The notes: generated by a model not told the origin, from the sequence alone. 20,176 nucleotides of DNA from Bordetella parapertussis (GCA_943324725.2 CALPMR020000023.1:1-20176), one strand, 5' to 3'. Shown: positions 1 through 8,154, numbered from the stretch's first letter. Translations and numbers: made by a program.

Positions 1-22
1 CTCCCTCCCTGCCCCCCACCCC

Positions 23-433
23 ATGACCTCAGAATTCGCCACCCTCACCAGCCTGCGGGGACTGCGCACGGCACCGGAACTTTCGGTGGCTGAGCGCTCG
101 ATGCTGCGCCAGGAGTTGCAAGTGGCCATGGGCCACTGCGCCTGGTTCACCATCGGCGTGATGGCCCCCAGCGCCGCCGCCGCTCTGGAGACGTTGCGGC
201 AGTGCGAAGCGGCGCTCGGCTGGCCGGTGCTGGAAGCCGAGGGCCCGGAGCCGGAGGCCTTGCAGCCCGGAGTGGCGGTCTTTCTCAAGGGCAATCAACG
301 CAATGGTCGGTTTCTGATCCGCCCGGAAGCGGGGCTGGGCCAAGGGGTGCTGATCACCGGTCATCAGCCCGCCGACAGCCAGAAGGAGGACACCTGGGGG
401 CCCCTGCCCCTGGATCTGTTCGCGGCGCCCTGA
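23..433 (+). CDS. DUF1824-like conserved cyanobacterial protein
   Basis: A 136-residue soluble protein with no signal peptide, membrane segment or cysteine-based motif. The assignment to the cyanobacterial DUF1824 family rests on remembered family character: a length near 130 residues, a middle segment with VFLKGNQRNGRFLI, and a C-terminal GPLPLDLFA ending. No biochemical function is established for that family as far as I know. The ATG at 23 gives a plausible N-terminus, but only 22 bases precede it, so an upstream start cannot be excluded. It lies on the same strand as hemC, with 147 bases between its stop and the preferred hemC ATG. That gap holds hairpins, so co-transcription is uncertain. 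The reading frame is secure; the family name is moderately secure. Confidence 0.68.
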   Translation: MTSEFATLTSLRGLRTAPELSVAERSMLRQELQVAMGHCAWFTIGVMAPSAAAALETLRQCEAALGWPVLEAEGPEPEALQPGVAVFLKGNQRNGRFLIRPEAGLGQGVLITGHQPADSQKEDTWGPLPLDLFAAP

Positions 434-510
434 GCGGCTGCTCGGCCAGGCCTTCACCTGCAGCCAGGCGCCCCTCGTCGTCCAACCTTGGGACTGCGGT
501 CGCCACCTAG

Positions 511-533
511 GCTGAGCCGCTGAAGCTCAGCGG
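511..533 (+). promoter_or_regulatory. Two mutually exclusive hairpins upstream of hemC
   Basis: Bases 511-517 (GCTGAGC) pair perfectly with 525-531 (GCTCAGC). The overlapping arms 517-523 (CCGCTGA) and 527-533 (TCAGCGG) also pair perfectly, with a 3-base loop. The two 7-bp stems share bases, so only one can form at a time. A small CCCC/GGGG stem follows at 537-540/545-548. No T-run follows, so this is not a classical intrinsic terminator. It could be a weak terminator for the upstream gene or a structured hemC leader. The pairing is visible in the sequence; the role is inference. Confidence 0.4.
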
Positions 534-580
534 TAGCCCCTGCCGGGGTGCTCGCCGTCCCTCCTGCCGAAAATCAGCCG

Positions 581-1558
581 ATGTCCAGCCCAGCCTCCGG
601 TTCTGCGATCGCGTCAACCCTGCGCATCGCCTCCCGTCGAAGCCAGCTGGCCATGGTTCAGACCCACTGGGTGCGCGATGAGCTGATCAAGGCCCATCCA
701 GGCCTGGAGATCAGCATCGAAGCCATGGCCACCCAGGGGGACAAGATCCTCGATGTGGCCCTGGCCAAGATCGGCGACAAGGGCCTGTTCACCAAGGAAC
801 TGGAGGCCCAGATGCTGGTGGATCAGGCCGACATCGCCGTCCACAGCCTCAAGGATCTGCCCACCAACCTGCCCGAAGGGCTGATGCTGGGCTGCATCAC
901 GGAGCGGGAGGATCCCGCCGATGCCCTGGTGGTGCACCAGAAGCATCTGGACAAGACCCTGGCGAGCCTGCCTGAAGGCAGCGTGGTCGGCACCAGTTCG
1001 TTGCGGCGCCTGGCCCAGTTGCGCCACCACTATCCCCATCTGATCTTCAAGGATGTGCGCGGCAACGTGATCACGCGGCTGGAGAAGCTCGATGCCGGCG
1101 AGTACGACTGCCTGATCCTGGCGGCGGCCGGCCTGGGGCGGCTTGGCCTGGGCGATCGCATTCACGAGTTGATCGATCCCTCGATCTCGCTCCATGCCGT
1201 CGGCCAGGGGGCCCTGGGCATCGAATGCCGTCAGGGGGATGGGGTGGTGCTGGAGCAGATCAAGGTGCTTGAGCATCGGCCCACGGCCCGGCGCTGCCTG
1301 GCCGAGCGAGCCTTCCTGCGCCAGCTGGAAGGGGGCTGCCAGGTGCCGATCGGCGTCAACACCCACTTCGAAGCCGACGAGCTCGTGCTCACTGGCATGG
1401 TGGCCAGCCTCGACGGCCTGCGCCTGATCCGCGACCAGGCCCGTGGTCCCCAGGAGGATCCCGAGGCGATTGGCCTGGCCCTGGCCCATTCCCTGCGGGC
1501 CCAGGGGGCCGGGGAGATCCTGGAGGAGATCTTTGCAAGCGTCCGGCCCGAAGCCTGA
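581..1558 (+). CDS. hemC: Porphobilinogen deaminase (hydroxymethylbilane synthase)
   Basis: The enzyme joins four porphobilinogens into hydroxymethylbilane, the linear tetrapyrrole leading to haem, chlorophyll and phycobilins; it is cytosolic. Numbered from ATG 581 (325 residues), the N-terminus carries [14 protein letters not shown]. The catalytic Asp is D92 in [20 protein letters not shown] and [11 protein letters not shown] are the substrate and cofactor-binding arginine segments. C253 in GGCQVPIG is the attachment point of the dipyrromethane cofactor. Length is normal for the family. An in-frame GTG at 548 would add 11 residues ([11 protein letters not shown]), which look non-conserved, so ATG 581 is preferred. 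The 3' end overlaps the likely start of the ClC gene by 26 bases, suggesting one transcript. All key residues are present. Confidence 0.96.
   Translation: MSSPASGSAIASTLRIASRRSQLAMVQTHWVRDELIKAHPGLEISIEAMATQGDKILDVALAKIGDKGLFTKELEAQMLVDQADIAVHSLKDLPTNLPEGLMLGCITEREDPADALVVHQKHLDKTLASLPEGSVVGTSSLRRLAQLRHHYPHLIFKDVRGNVITRLEKLDAGEYDCLILAAAGLGRLGLGDRIHELIDPSISLHAVGQGALGIECRQGDGVVLEQIKVLEHRPTARRCLAERAFLRQLEGGCQVPIGVNTHFEADELVLTGMVASLDGLRLIRDQARGPQEDPEAIGLALAHSLRAQGAGEILEEIFASVRPEA
605..612. repeat. HIP1 palindrome GCGATCGC (one of eight copies)
   Basis: The octamer GCGATCGC occurs at 605, 1152, 2408, 3243, 3996, 5166, 7457 and 17028. HIP1 is a highly iterated palindrome typical of many cyanobacterial chromosomes, so this supports the taxonomic reading. 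Seven copies lie in the first 7.5 kb. I found none between about 7.5 and 17.0 kb and none in the transposase region. The count was made by eye. Confidence 0.8.
1522..1528 (+). promoter_or_regulatory. Shine-Dalgarno site supporting a TTG start for the ClC gene
   Basis: GGAGGAG lies inside the 3' end of hemC, four bases before the TTG at 1533 that is in frame with the ClC reading frame. This is the strongest ribosome-binding match near the start of that gene, which otherwise has no convincing ATG before its first membrane helix. Confidence 0.5.
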
Positions 1559-3560
1559 ACCGGCCAGCCCGGAGGTCCGTTCCCTGCCCTTCCAGTGGAA
1601 TCTGCTGGCCTGGGCCGCCTTGGTGGGCACGCTCACCGGCCTGGCGGTGGTGGGCTTTCACGAGCTGCTGGGTTTCATCAATAATTTTCTCTACGGCCCG
1701 TTCATTGAATGGTTGCTGGCGGTCGGCAGGGCCTCGTCCACGGCCAGTCCCGTCGACCTTGCCACGATCGAGTTGCCTGTGGTTGTCGAGCCGGGCGGCA
1801 CGCCACTCAAGGCTTTGCTGCAACTGGGTCTTGGCGGCATCGGCCTGCTGACCTCACCACCGCCGGCCCCACCGGAACCAGCGACCATCGCCCTGCCCGC
1901 CAGCTTCGACTGGCTGGAGCTCTGGCCGGTGGTCGTGGTGCCGACCCTGGGCGGCCTGGCGGTGGGGCTGCTGCGCTGGCTGGGCGGCACGATCGGGCCC
2001 GGCCTGGCCAGCCTGATGGCCATGGCCGATGGCGCCCTGGCGGCAGCGCCACGCTTGCCCCTGCTGCGCCTGGTGGCCGCTTCCCTCAGTCTCGGCAGTG
2101 GCGCTTCCCTGGGCCCCGAGGGTCCGAGCGTCGAAAGTGGCGCCAATCTCGGCCTCTGGGTGGGCTGGAAGGCCCGGCTGTCGCCCCAGTCCCAGAAGGC
2201 CCTCGTGGCGGCCGGGGTGGCGGCCGGCCTGGCGGCTGGTTTCAAGGCGCCGATTGCCGGCGTGTTCTTTGCCTTCGAAGGCAGTTTCAGCGCCATTCCC
2301 GGCCGGCCCAGTCTGCGCGCTGTGTTGGTGGCGGCGGTGGCCTCCACCCTGGTCACCCAGCTCTGCCTTGGCGACGATCCCATCCTGCGATTGCCGGCCT
2401 ATGAGGTGCGATCGCTGCTGGAGTTGCCCCTTTATCTGGGGCTTGGGGTGCTCGCCAGTCTGATGTCTTGGTTGCTTGTCAGCCTGATGGCGGCAGGCCG
2501 GGGACCGCGGATGCAGGCGCTGGTGGATCGCCTGCCACCGGGACTGGCTCCCGGCCTCGGTGGTGCCGCCGTGGGGGGCATGGCCCTGGCCTTTCCCCAG
2601 GTGCTTGGGGTGGGCTACGACACGATTGAGGCGTTGCTCGGCAGCGATGGCGGCATCCCCCTGCTGACCCTGCTCGCCTTGATCGGCGTCAAGCTGCTGG
2701 CAACCGCCGTCAGCAATGCCTGCGGTTTTGTCGGCGGTGGCTTCGCCCCCTCCCTGTTCCTCGGTGCCGTGCTCGGCAGTTGCTACGGCCAGTTGCTGGG
2801 GGAGGGTTGGTTGCACTTGCCGGTGGCCGAACCGCCCGCCTACGCCATGGTGGGGATGGCGGCGGTGCTCGCCGGCAGCGCCCGGGCGCCCCTGACCGCC
2901 CTGTTGCTGCTGTTTGAGCTCACCCATGACATCCGCATCGTGCTGCCGCTGATGGCCGCGGCGGGGTTGAGTGCGGCTCTGGTGGAGCGCTGGCAGGGTT
3001 TCCGCGATCCTGGCCTGCTCGGACCCGACCCCCTGGAGGAGGAACGGCGCGAGCGCTTGGCCCAGTTGTCGGTCGCTGCTGCCCTTGAGCCCTTGCCGCC
3101 GCTGGTGCTGATGGCCGAGCTGCCGGCAGCCGAGGCCCTCTCCCTGTTGATCGAGGCCCATGGCCATTGTCTGATCGTGCAGGAGCGGGGCGGGGCCGTG
3201 GGGCTGGTGACCCTGGCGGATCTGCAGCGGGCCTTGTCCGGGGCGATCGCCGCTGGCCCGTCGCCCCTGCGCCTGATCGACTGCTTGCGCACGGATCTGG
3301 TCTGGCTGCCGCTCTACTCCAGGCTCGATCAACTGGAAGACCAGCTCACCCCGGATGGTCTGCGTCAGATTCCAATCTTTGATGTGCCGGTTCGTGTGGC
3401 GGGCTACCTCCCCCAGGGACTGCCCTCAGCAGGCCTGCCGATCCAGGCCCTGCGCGGCATGGCCAGTCGCGATGGCATGGCCAGAGCCCTGGCCGCCAGA
3501 TTCAGGCTTCAGCCTTCGAATCGGGAGCTGACCAGCGCTTCAGCCACTGGGTCGGCCTGA
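1533..3560 (+). CDS. ClC-family chloride channel or Cl-/H+ exchanger with degenerate C-terminal CBS region
   Basis: Polytopic membrane protein, 675 residues from TTG 1533. An in-frame GTG at 1443 lies deep in hemC and would add an Arg/Pro-rich tail, so it is disfavoured. ClC signatures are LGPEGP (193-198), with gating glutamate E196; [20 protein letters not shown] (230-249); GGGFAP (401-406); and [17 protein letters not shown] (448-464). The usual GSGIP anion motif is not intact; a diverged GGTIGPG stands at about 151-157. The position matching the internal proton glutamate of ClC-ec1 (E203) is G250, just after E249. Residues 70-125 form an unusual Pro-rich extramembrane loop. Residues about 515-640 resemble a worn CBS pair ([20 protein letters not shown]). 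It overlaps the end of hemC. Family membership is firm; channel or exchanger mode is open. Confidence 0.9.
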   Translation: MQASGPKPEPASPEVRSLPFQWNLLAWAALVGTLTGLAVVGFHELLGFINNFLYGPFIEWLLAVGRASSTASPVDLATIELPVVVEPGGTPLKALLQLGLGGIGLLTSPPPAPPEPATIALPASFDWLELWPVVVVPTLGGLAVGLLRWLGGTIGPGLASLMAMADGALAAAPRLPLLRLVAASLSLGSGASLGPEGPSVESGANLGLWVGWKARLSPQSQKALVAAGVAAGLAAGFKAPIAGVFFAFEGSFSAIPGRPSLRAVLVAAVASTLVTQLCLGDDPILRLPAYEVRSLLELPLYLGLGVLASLMSWLLVSLMAAGRGPRMQALVDRLPPGLAPGLGGAAVGGMALAFPQVLGVGYDTIEALLGSDGGIPLLTLLALIGVKLLATAVSNACGFVGGGFAPSLFLGAVLGSCYGQLLGEGWLHLPVAEPPAYAMVGMAAVLAGSARAPLTALLLLFELTHDIRIVLPLMAAAGLSAALVERWQGFRDPGLLGPDPLEEERRERLAQLSVAAALEPLPPLVLMAELPAAEALSLLIEAHGHCLIVQERGGAVGLVTLADLQRALSGAIAAGPSPLRLIDCLRTDLVWLPLYSRLDQLEDQLTPDGLRQIPIFDVPVRVAGYLPQGLPSAGLPIQALRGMASRDGMARALAARFRLQPSNRELTSASATGSA

Positions 3561-3673
3561 GACAGCAGATTCAGGATCCGTTGCAGATCCAGATCGGAGA
3601 GTTCTCCGTCGCGGCCCCATTTCAGGGCTGTGCTGTTGAGCTGGTCGGTGGTGTGTTGAAGGGGTTGGGCCAT
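3509..3673 (-). CDS. Small conserved-looking hypothetical protein (54 residues)
   Basis: A 54-residue soluble, acidic protein starting MAQPLQHTTDQLN, with an amphipathic stretch [24 protein letters not shown] do not recognise a named family. An in-frame start further upstream at 3745 would add a Cys/His-rich head that looks non-coding, so ATG 3673 is preferred. Its stop lies 52 bases inside the 3' end of the convergent ClC gene. No clear Shine-Dalgarno site is seen. The helical, balanced composition argues for a real gene, but the frame is short and overlaps another gene. Confidence 0.5.
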   Translation of the reverse strand: MAQPLQHTTDQLNSTALKWGRDGELSDLDLQRILNLLSQADPVAEALVSSRFEG

Positions 3674-3812
3674 GGAGTGGACGGCAACAGTGGCCTGCCG
3701 TCTGCAGCAGTGAAATGACCTTAGGTGTTTGTACCCAGACATCACCAGGGGTTTGGGGGTGATCTGCAGAATGTCTTCGGGAGTCGCGGCGGCTGGCCAA
3801 GGCCATGGGTTG

Positions 3813-4475
3813 TCAGTTCTTGACGATCACCGGCGTTCCCACCTCCACCTGGTCGAACAGGGCGTGGACGTGGGGATTGAGCATGCGCACGCAGCCGTGG
3901 GAGACCGCCGCCCTGGTGTTCACCGCCCAGGCCCAGGCCGGTGGGGTGCCGTGGATGCCGAACTGATCGCGGTTGGTGGCGTGAAAGCCCATCCAGCGAT
4001 CGCCGAGCGGTCCATTGGGACCGACGGTGGGGTTGTTCTTGCCGCTCTTGGTGCTCTGGTACTGGGGATTGACCACCTTGTTGCGGATCTTGAAGCTGCC
4101 GGTGGGGGTGGGGGTGGCGGGATCGCCAATCGCCACCGGCCAGCTGCCGAGCACCTTGTCGCCGTCGTAGAGGCTGATGGTGCGGCGGCCCAGCTCCAGC
4201 AGGATGCGGCGGGTGCTGGTGATCGCCGCGGTGGTCGGCGCCGGCAGGCTGATCGGTGTGCTGCCCGAGGAGGCGGTGCTCGACCTGGGGATCGGCAGAG
4301 CCGGAGTTGCCTGGGCCTGGGCGGCGGGTAAAGGCGGCAGGGCCGGCGGTGCCTCGCTGGCCAGGGCTGGTGGTACCCCTGCCAGGCCCAGCAGGGCGCC
4401 GCAGCTCAGGGTCAGGACAGCGAATCGGGCCGTATGGCGCCGTTGGCTGGGCGAGACGGAGATGGGGGCGGACAT
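3813..4475 (-). CDS. Secreted L,D-transpeptidase (YkuD domain)
   Basis: A 220-residue exported cell-wall enzyme. Members of this family cross-link peptidoglycan stem peptides or attach proteins to them, using a catalytic cysteine. Residues 1-39 form a signal peptide (RRHTARFAVLTLSCGALLGLAGVPPALA). A Pro/Ala/Ser-rich linker runs to about 85, and the YkuD domain spans about 90-219. The catalytic signature is present: H175 in GIHGTPPAW and SHGCVRM with H193 and C195. ATPTPTGSFKI (120-130) is the usual substrate-loop segment. It lies 46 bases downstream of ppa on the same strand, so the two may share a transcript. C25 in the signal region is not a good lipobox. I do not assign a gene symbol because paralogues are hard to separate. 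Confidence 0.93.
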   Translation of the reverse strand: MSAPISVSPSQRRHTARFAVLTLSCGALLGLAGVPPALASEAPPALPPLPAAQAQATPALPIPRSSTASSGSTPISLPAPTTAAITSTRRILLELGRRTISLYDGDKVLGSWPVAIGDPATPTPTGSFKIRNKVVNPQYQSTKSGKNNPTVGPNGPLGDRWMGFHATNRDQFGIHGTPPAWAWAVNTRAAVSHGCVRMLNPHVHALFDQVEVGTPVIVKN

Positions 4476-4521
4476 GGTGGCGGCGGCAGGGGACGATGCA
4501 GCGGTTTAAAGGGGTGAAGCC

Positions 4522-5109
4522 TCAGTTGACCAGTTTGGCGTCAATGGTGTCGAGGTAGCGCTGTTCGCAGGTCTTGATGATGCGGACGGCTTCAAGGCTG
4601 TCAAAGAAGCCGTTCACCTTGCAGGTGCCGGGCTTCTTGAGATCCTTGTAGTGCTCCCAGTAGTACTGGGTTTCCTTGAGCCAATGGGCCCCCAGTTGCT
4701 CGTAGCTGCTGATGTGATCCATGCGCTTGTCATCGGCGAGCACGGCAATCACCTTGTCGTCGACTTCACCGCCATCATCGAAGGTCATGATGCCGATGAT
4801 GCGGGCTTCCACCAGCGAACCCGGCACCAGGGGCTCGCTCACACCGACGATTTCGATGTCGAGGGGATCGCCGTCTTCGTCCCAGGTGCGGGGGATGCAG
4901 CCGTAGGCGAAGGGATAGGCGAGAGAGGAGTAGCCGACCCGATCCAGCTTGAGGTGGCCGGTTTCGGTGATCAGCTCGTATTTATTCACCGTGTTGGAGT
5001 TGAGCTCCACGATGGCGTTCAGCCGCAGTTCAGCCTCATCGGCAAAGGCAGGCAGCACGTGCAACAGGTTCAGCATCGTGCGGCTCGGTGCGTGATCGAT
5101 GTTCGCCAT
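4522..5109 (-). CDS. ppa: Inorganic pyrophosphatase, family I
   Basis: A soluble enzyme that hydrolyses pyrophosphate to two phosphates with Mg2+, driving biosynthetic reactions forward. It has 195 residues, slightly longer than the E. coli enzyme because of a longer N-terminus (MANIDHAPSRTMLNLLHVLP). The family signature DGDPLDI is at residues 79-85. Other matches to the E. coli protein are VELNSNTVNKYE (34-45), LDRVGYSSLAYPFAYG (55-70), PLVPGSLVEARIIGIM and YYWEHYKDLKKP. The metal and phosphate-binding residues of these motifs are present. It lies between the M32 carboxypeptidase gene (239 bases upstream) and the L,D-transpeptidase gene (46 bases downstream), all on the minus strand. Confidence 0.96.
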   Translation of the reverse strand: MANIDHAPSRTMLNLLHVLPAFADEAELRLNAIVELNSNTVNKYELITETGHLKLDRVGYSSLAYPFAYGCIPRTWDEDGDPLDIEIVGVSEPLVPGSLVEARIIGIMTFDDGGEVDDKVIAVLADDKRMDHISSYEQLGAHWLKETQYYWEHYKDLKKPGTCKVNGFFDSLEAVRIIKTCEQRYLDTIDAKLVN

Positions 5110-5348
5110 GGGCTCAGGAATCGCAGCGGCATCTTAAGGAGGCCCCCTGACGAGCCTCCGAAGGCGCGATCGCCCCATCCGGCTCAAGCGCCACGGTGCT
5201 GCCGATCGCTCTGCGGGCTGTGGGGGTAGCCCCTGCGGCTCCAGGCTTCTGGTCCCGGCTTCTGGGGCGAGGACGGGTGCTGGGAGCTGCCCCCTTGCCA
5301 TCGCCACCGCCGGGCCCTGGTCAACCGGTCCTGTTCAGATGGCCCCGA
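5110..5348. other. Intergenic region before ppa
   Basis: 239 bases between the end of the M32 carboxypeptidase gene and the ppa start. It holds a HIP1 site at 5166-5173 and a short direct repeat, GGCTTCTGG, at about 5244 and 5257. It should contain the ppa promoter, but I see no convincing -10/-35 pair and no strong terminator. Confidence 0.5.
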
Positions 5349-6923
5349 TCAGGCGGCAAGCCTGGCCAGTTTGTCCTGCAGATAGTTGAGAAAGGCCTCC
5401 GAGCTCAGCGGCCGGCCCGTGACCTGCTCCACCAGCTGCTCAGCGTTGACGCTGCGCCCCAGCGGCCAGACGTGCCGCCCCAGCCAGTCGAGGATCGCGG
5501 CTTCGTTGCCGCCTCTGATCAGGTCCTCGATCGGCCCCAGTTCGGCTGCCATCGCCTCACTCAACTGGGCGCTGATCAGGTGGCCCAGGGCATAGGAGGG
5601 GAAATATCCGAAAAGCCCTTCGCTCCAGTGGACATCCTGAAGACAGCCTTCGGCGTCGTGGCCCGGACGCCGCGCGAGCAACTGCTCCATGCCGTTGTTC
5701 CAGTGTTGCGGCAGCTCCTCGACCGGCAGGTCCTGCTCGAGCAGGGCCAGCTCCAGTTCAAAGCGCAGCACGATGTGCAGGCAGTAGCTCAGCTCATCGG
5801 CCTCCACCCGCGTCAATCCGGCCCGCATCGGATTGATGCCGCGCCAGAAGCGGCGGCTGTCGCCCCACAGATCGCGGCCCAGGGCTGAGCGGAAACGGGG
5901 ATACCAGCGCTCCGCCAAGGCCTCGCCCCTGGCGAGCCGACATTCAAAAAACAGGCTCTGGCTCTCATGGACCCCCATCGAGGTGGCCTCCCCAAGCGGC
6001 CAGGGGAAGAAGTGCTCACCGCTGCGGGGCAGACCTTGCTCATAGAGGGAATGGCCCCACTCATGGGCCGTGGCCAGGAAAGCCGAAAAGGGCAGACCGG
6101 GCACGATGCGCGTGGTGATGCGGAAATCGGCCGGTCCGATCGTGGTCGAGAAGGGATGGGGTGAGCGGGAGCGCTGGCAGCGGCTGGCGTCGTAGCCCCA
6201 TTCGAGCAGCAGTGTCTGGCTGAGCTGGTCCTGGGCCGCTTCGCTCAGGTCCCAGTCGGCCGCAGGCAACGGTGGCAGGGTTGCGGCCTGCTCGAGCAGC
6301 AGCGGCAATTGCTGGCGCAGGGGTTCGAACAGCTCCTGCAAGCGCTGTTTGCTGATGTCCGGTTCAAAGGTCTGGGCCAGGGTCTCCCAGCAGCTGCGGG
6401 GCTCGGCCAGCTGGCGCGCCTGCTCCTGGCGCAGGCTCACCAGTTCGGCCAGGGCGGGGGAGAACAGGGCATAGTCCCGGCCGGCCTTGGCCTGCTGCCA
6501 GAGGGCATAGCCCCGGGCCTGGGCCTCGGCGATCTGACCGACAAGCAGCGGATCCAGCCGCTGCTGCCGTTCCATGTCCTGCCGCAGCAAGGCCAGATTG
6601 CGCCGGGCGCCCGCTTCGGCATCTGCCGTCAAATCCGCCTCGGCCGCTGCCACCAGGTCGCTGTATTCGCTGCAGCTCTGGCGGCTGTGCAGTTGCCGGG
6701 CCAGCAGGGCCAGCTGCTCTCCCCGCCACGGCGCCCCGGCGGCTGGCATCACCGTGTTCTGGTCGTAATAGAGAGTGCTGTGAATCGACCCCAGCAGCTG
6801 GCTGGTGTGCAGATAGGAGCGCAGGCGCCCGTGGGCGGAGGTTTGATCCAGGGAGCCCATGGGGGTGTGCATCTCTCGGTGGAGCCTGCCGCATGCCGGC
6901 GACCTCCGGTGTCGTCCCTGCAT
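5349..6923 (-). CDS. Carboxypeptidase Taq-type metallopeptidase (M32)
   Basis: A cytosolic zinc carboxypeptidase that trims C-terminal residues from peptides. Numbered from ATG 6923 (524 residues), the zinc motif is HEWGH (287-291), with catalytic E288. The third zinc ligand is E320 in HESQSLFFE (319-327). FRITTR and GYFPSYALGH are also M32 hallmarks. The N-terminal QLLGSIHSTLYYDQNTVMP matches the family's conserved first helices. The start is uncertain. ATG 6923 has a good Shine-Dalgarno-like GAAGGAAG just upstream, but residues 1-20 look non-conserved. ATG 6872 or 6860 would give a length closer to homologues. It diverges from the secreted HExxH gene at 7136. Function is assigned from the complete motif set. 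Confidence 0.94.
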   Translation of the reverse strand: MQGRHRRSPACGRLHREMHTPMGSLDQTSAHGRLRSYLHTSQLLGSIHSTLYYDQNTVMPAAGAPWRGEQLALLARQLHSRQSCSEYSDLVAAAEADLTADAEAGARRNLALLRQDMERQQRLDPLLVGQIAEAQARGYALWQQAKAGRDYALFSPALAELVSLRQEQARQLAEPRSCWETLAQTFEPDISKQRLQELFEPLRQQLPLLLEQAATLPPLPAADWDLSEAAQDQLSQTLLLEWGYDASRCQRSRSPHPFSTTIGPADFRITTRIVPGLPFSAFLATAHEWGHSLYEQGLPRSGEHFFPWPLGEATSMGVHESQSLFFECRLARGEALAERWYPRFRSALGRDLWGDSRRFWRGINPMRAGLTRVEADELSYCLHIVLRFELELALLEQDLPVEELPQHWNNGMEQLLARRPGHDAEGCLQDVHWSEGLFGYFPSYALGHLISAQLSEAMAAELGPIEDLIRGGNEAAILDWLGRHVWPLGRSVNAEQLVEQVTGRPLSSEAFLNYLQDKLARLAA

Positions 6924-7135
6924 CTCAGCTTCCTTCAGCCGAACGCCACCGGCTCCTGCCCTGCGGCCGAGCCGGGGCAGGAGCTCTGATGCGTCGACGG
7001 GCAGAGCGGCCTGGGCGCTGGCGGTTCTGGGCCACTGGAAAGTGCCTGGGCGAAGCAGAGAGCTGGTGGATTCACCGGTATTCCTGTGGCGGCCAGGGCC
7101 ATCCCTGGCCAGTCTGGGGCTGGTTCACCCTCCAG

Positions 7136-7669
7136 ATGCCCGTGTCGTTGTTGCGTGCCGGTGCCGTCTTGCTGGGGTCCTGTCTGGTCAGCCTGTCGTT
7201 TCCTTGCTCAGCTGCGGGAGCCACCAGCCTGGAGGACATCCGCAAACTCGAAAATCTGATCAACGCCAGCGGCAGTGAGACGGTGGTCTCGATTCATTGC
7301 CCCTCTGACCACGCCGGCTACTACGAAAACAACGGCAAGGGCATCGACCGCCTGGTCATCTGCAAGCGCAATGTCGATCTGGGGGATCTCGAGGCCGTCT
7401 GGGAGGTGATGGCCCATGAATCCACCCACATCATGCAGTCCTGCACCGGCACAACCGCGATCGCCGATGAGCTGATGCCGCGCACCTACCGGGAGCTGCA
7501 GACGATGGCGCCCCACTACGCCAAGTTGGTCGGCAGCCGCTACCCCAGCTCGGAGCAGCGGCTGGAAGCGGAGGCCTTCTGGATGGAACTGCAGACTCCG
7601 GAACTGGTGCTGGCCCTGTTCCGCAAGAACTGTGCAGCCTTCCTGGATCGCAACGGCCGCACCCCCTAG
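7136..7669 (+). CDS. Secreted protein with HExxH motif, possible zinc peptidase
   Basis: A 177-residue exported protein I cannot place in a named family. Residues 1 to about 28 form a signal peptide (LLRAGAVLLGSCLVSLSFPCSAAGA). The mature part contains VMAHESTHIMQSC, giving HESTH at 94-98, which fits the HExxH zinc-binding and catalytic motif. About 50 residues later, RLEAEAFWMEL (142-152) offers glutamates that could serve as a third ligand, as in gluzincins. Four mature cysteines (C55, C76, C103, C166) could form disulfides. ATG 7136 is chosen because it places the hydrophobic signal at the N-terminus; the open frame extends back to 6893, but that part looks non-coding. It diverges from the M32 gene and converges on the OsmC-type gene. 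Peptidase activity is inference. Confidence 0.78.
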   Translation: MPVSLLRAGAVLLGSCLVSLSFPCSAAGATSLEDIRKLENLINASGSETVVSIHCPSDHAGYYENNGKGIDRLVICKRNVDLGDLEAVWEVMAHESTHIMQSCTGTTAIADELMPRTYRELQTMAPHYAKLVGSRYPSSEQRLEAEAFWMELQTPELVLALFRKNCAAFLDRNGRTP

Positions 7670-7673
7670 GACC

Positions 7674-7709
7674 GCGTCGAGTGGGCCACCAGGGTGGCTG
7701 CCTCGACGC
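7674..7709. terminator. Hairpin between convergent genes (HExxH protein and OsmC-type)
   Basis: GCGTCGAG (7674-7681) pairs perfectly with CTCGACGC (7702-7709). Inside it, GCCAC (7685-7689) pairs with GTGGC (7694-7698), giving a two-part stem. It starts four bases after the upstream stop codon. There is no T-run in either direction, so it may act as a bidirectional, U-tract-less terminator or 3'-end stabiliser. The role is inferred from position. Confidence 0.5.
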
Positions 7710-7752
7710 TGGCTTCAGGGCCCCGGGGCCGTGCTGGCCTCGCATCCCTGTC

Positions 7753-8154
7753 TCAGTCCCAGTGCAGGGTCATCGGCACCGCCCCCTCCAGGCTGCGCTT
7801 GACCGGGCAGCCTTCACCGGCCCGCTCCAGCCGCTGGCGTTGCTGGGCATCAAGACCCGGCGGCAGGCTGATCCATACCTCCAGCAGGGCGATGCGGCGC
7901 ACGCCCTCGCCGGTCATCGTTTTCTCCACCCGGGCCGTGCAGGGCTCCAGGCCGATGCCATCGCGCTCAGCCACGATTCCCAGAATCGTCAGAATGCAGC
8001 TGGCCAGGGCCGTGGCGACCAGATCGGTGGGCGAGAAGGCCTCCCCTTTGCCCTGGTTGTCGAGCGGGGCATCGGTGATCAGCTGGCAGCCGGAGCTCTC
8101 GTGGATCGAGAGGCAGCGCAGGCCTCCTTCGTAGCGGCTGTGCATCAACGTCAT
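7753..8154 (-). CDS. OsmC/Ohr-family thiol-based peroxide-reducing protein
   Basis: A 133-residue cytosolic protein of the OsmC superfamily, whose members reduce organic hydroperoxides with two cysteines. The first family cysteine is C53 in ATALASCILTILG; the second is C116 in GEGCPVKRSLEG. GEAFSPTDLVATAL (37-50) is the usual segment before the first. The sequence looks closer to the YhfA/OsmC-like branch than to Ohr. The open frame runs upstream to 8562, but that part is opposite the DUF2721 gene and looks non-coding. ATG 8154 is preceded by GGAG at a sensible distance. It diverges from the DUF2721 gene across 84 bases, which should hold both promoters. The exact substrate is unknown. Confidence 0.9.
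   Translation of the reverse strand: MTLMHSRYEGGLRCLSIHESSGCQLITDAPLDNQGKGEAFSPTDLVATALASCILTILGIVAERDGIGLEPCTARVEKTMTGEGVRRIALLEVWISLPPGLDAQQRQRLERAGEGCPVKRSLEGAVPMTLHWD

Noticed and set aside
614..1636. Long minus-strand frame opposite hemC
   Set aside because: hemC is complete on the plus strand; the opposite frame is Gln/Gly/His-rich, typical of antisense shadow.
1854..3332. A 492-codon minus-strand frame opposite the ClC gene
   Set aside because: Composition is Gln/His/Gly-rich with no domain; the ClC frame is clearly the coding one.
4395..4410. Possible lipoprotein signal in the L,D-transpeptidase (C25)
   Set aside because: Residues before the Cys are T-L-S rather than a proper lipobox; an ordinary signal peptide with ALA-type cleavage fits better.
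6893..7135. Extended N-terminus for the secreted HExxH protein
   Set aside because: It would bury the signal peptide behind 81 residues of Arg/Trp-rich, low-quality sequence; ATG 7136 puts the signal at the start.
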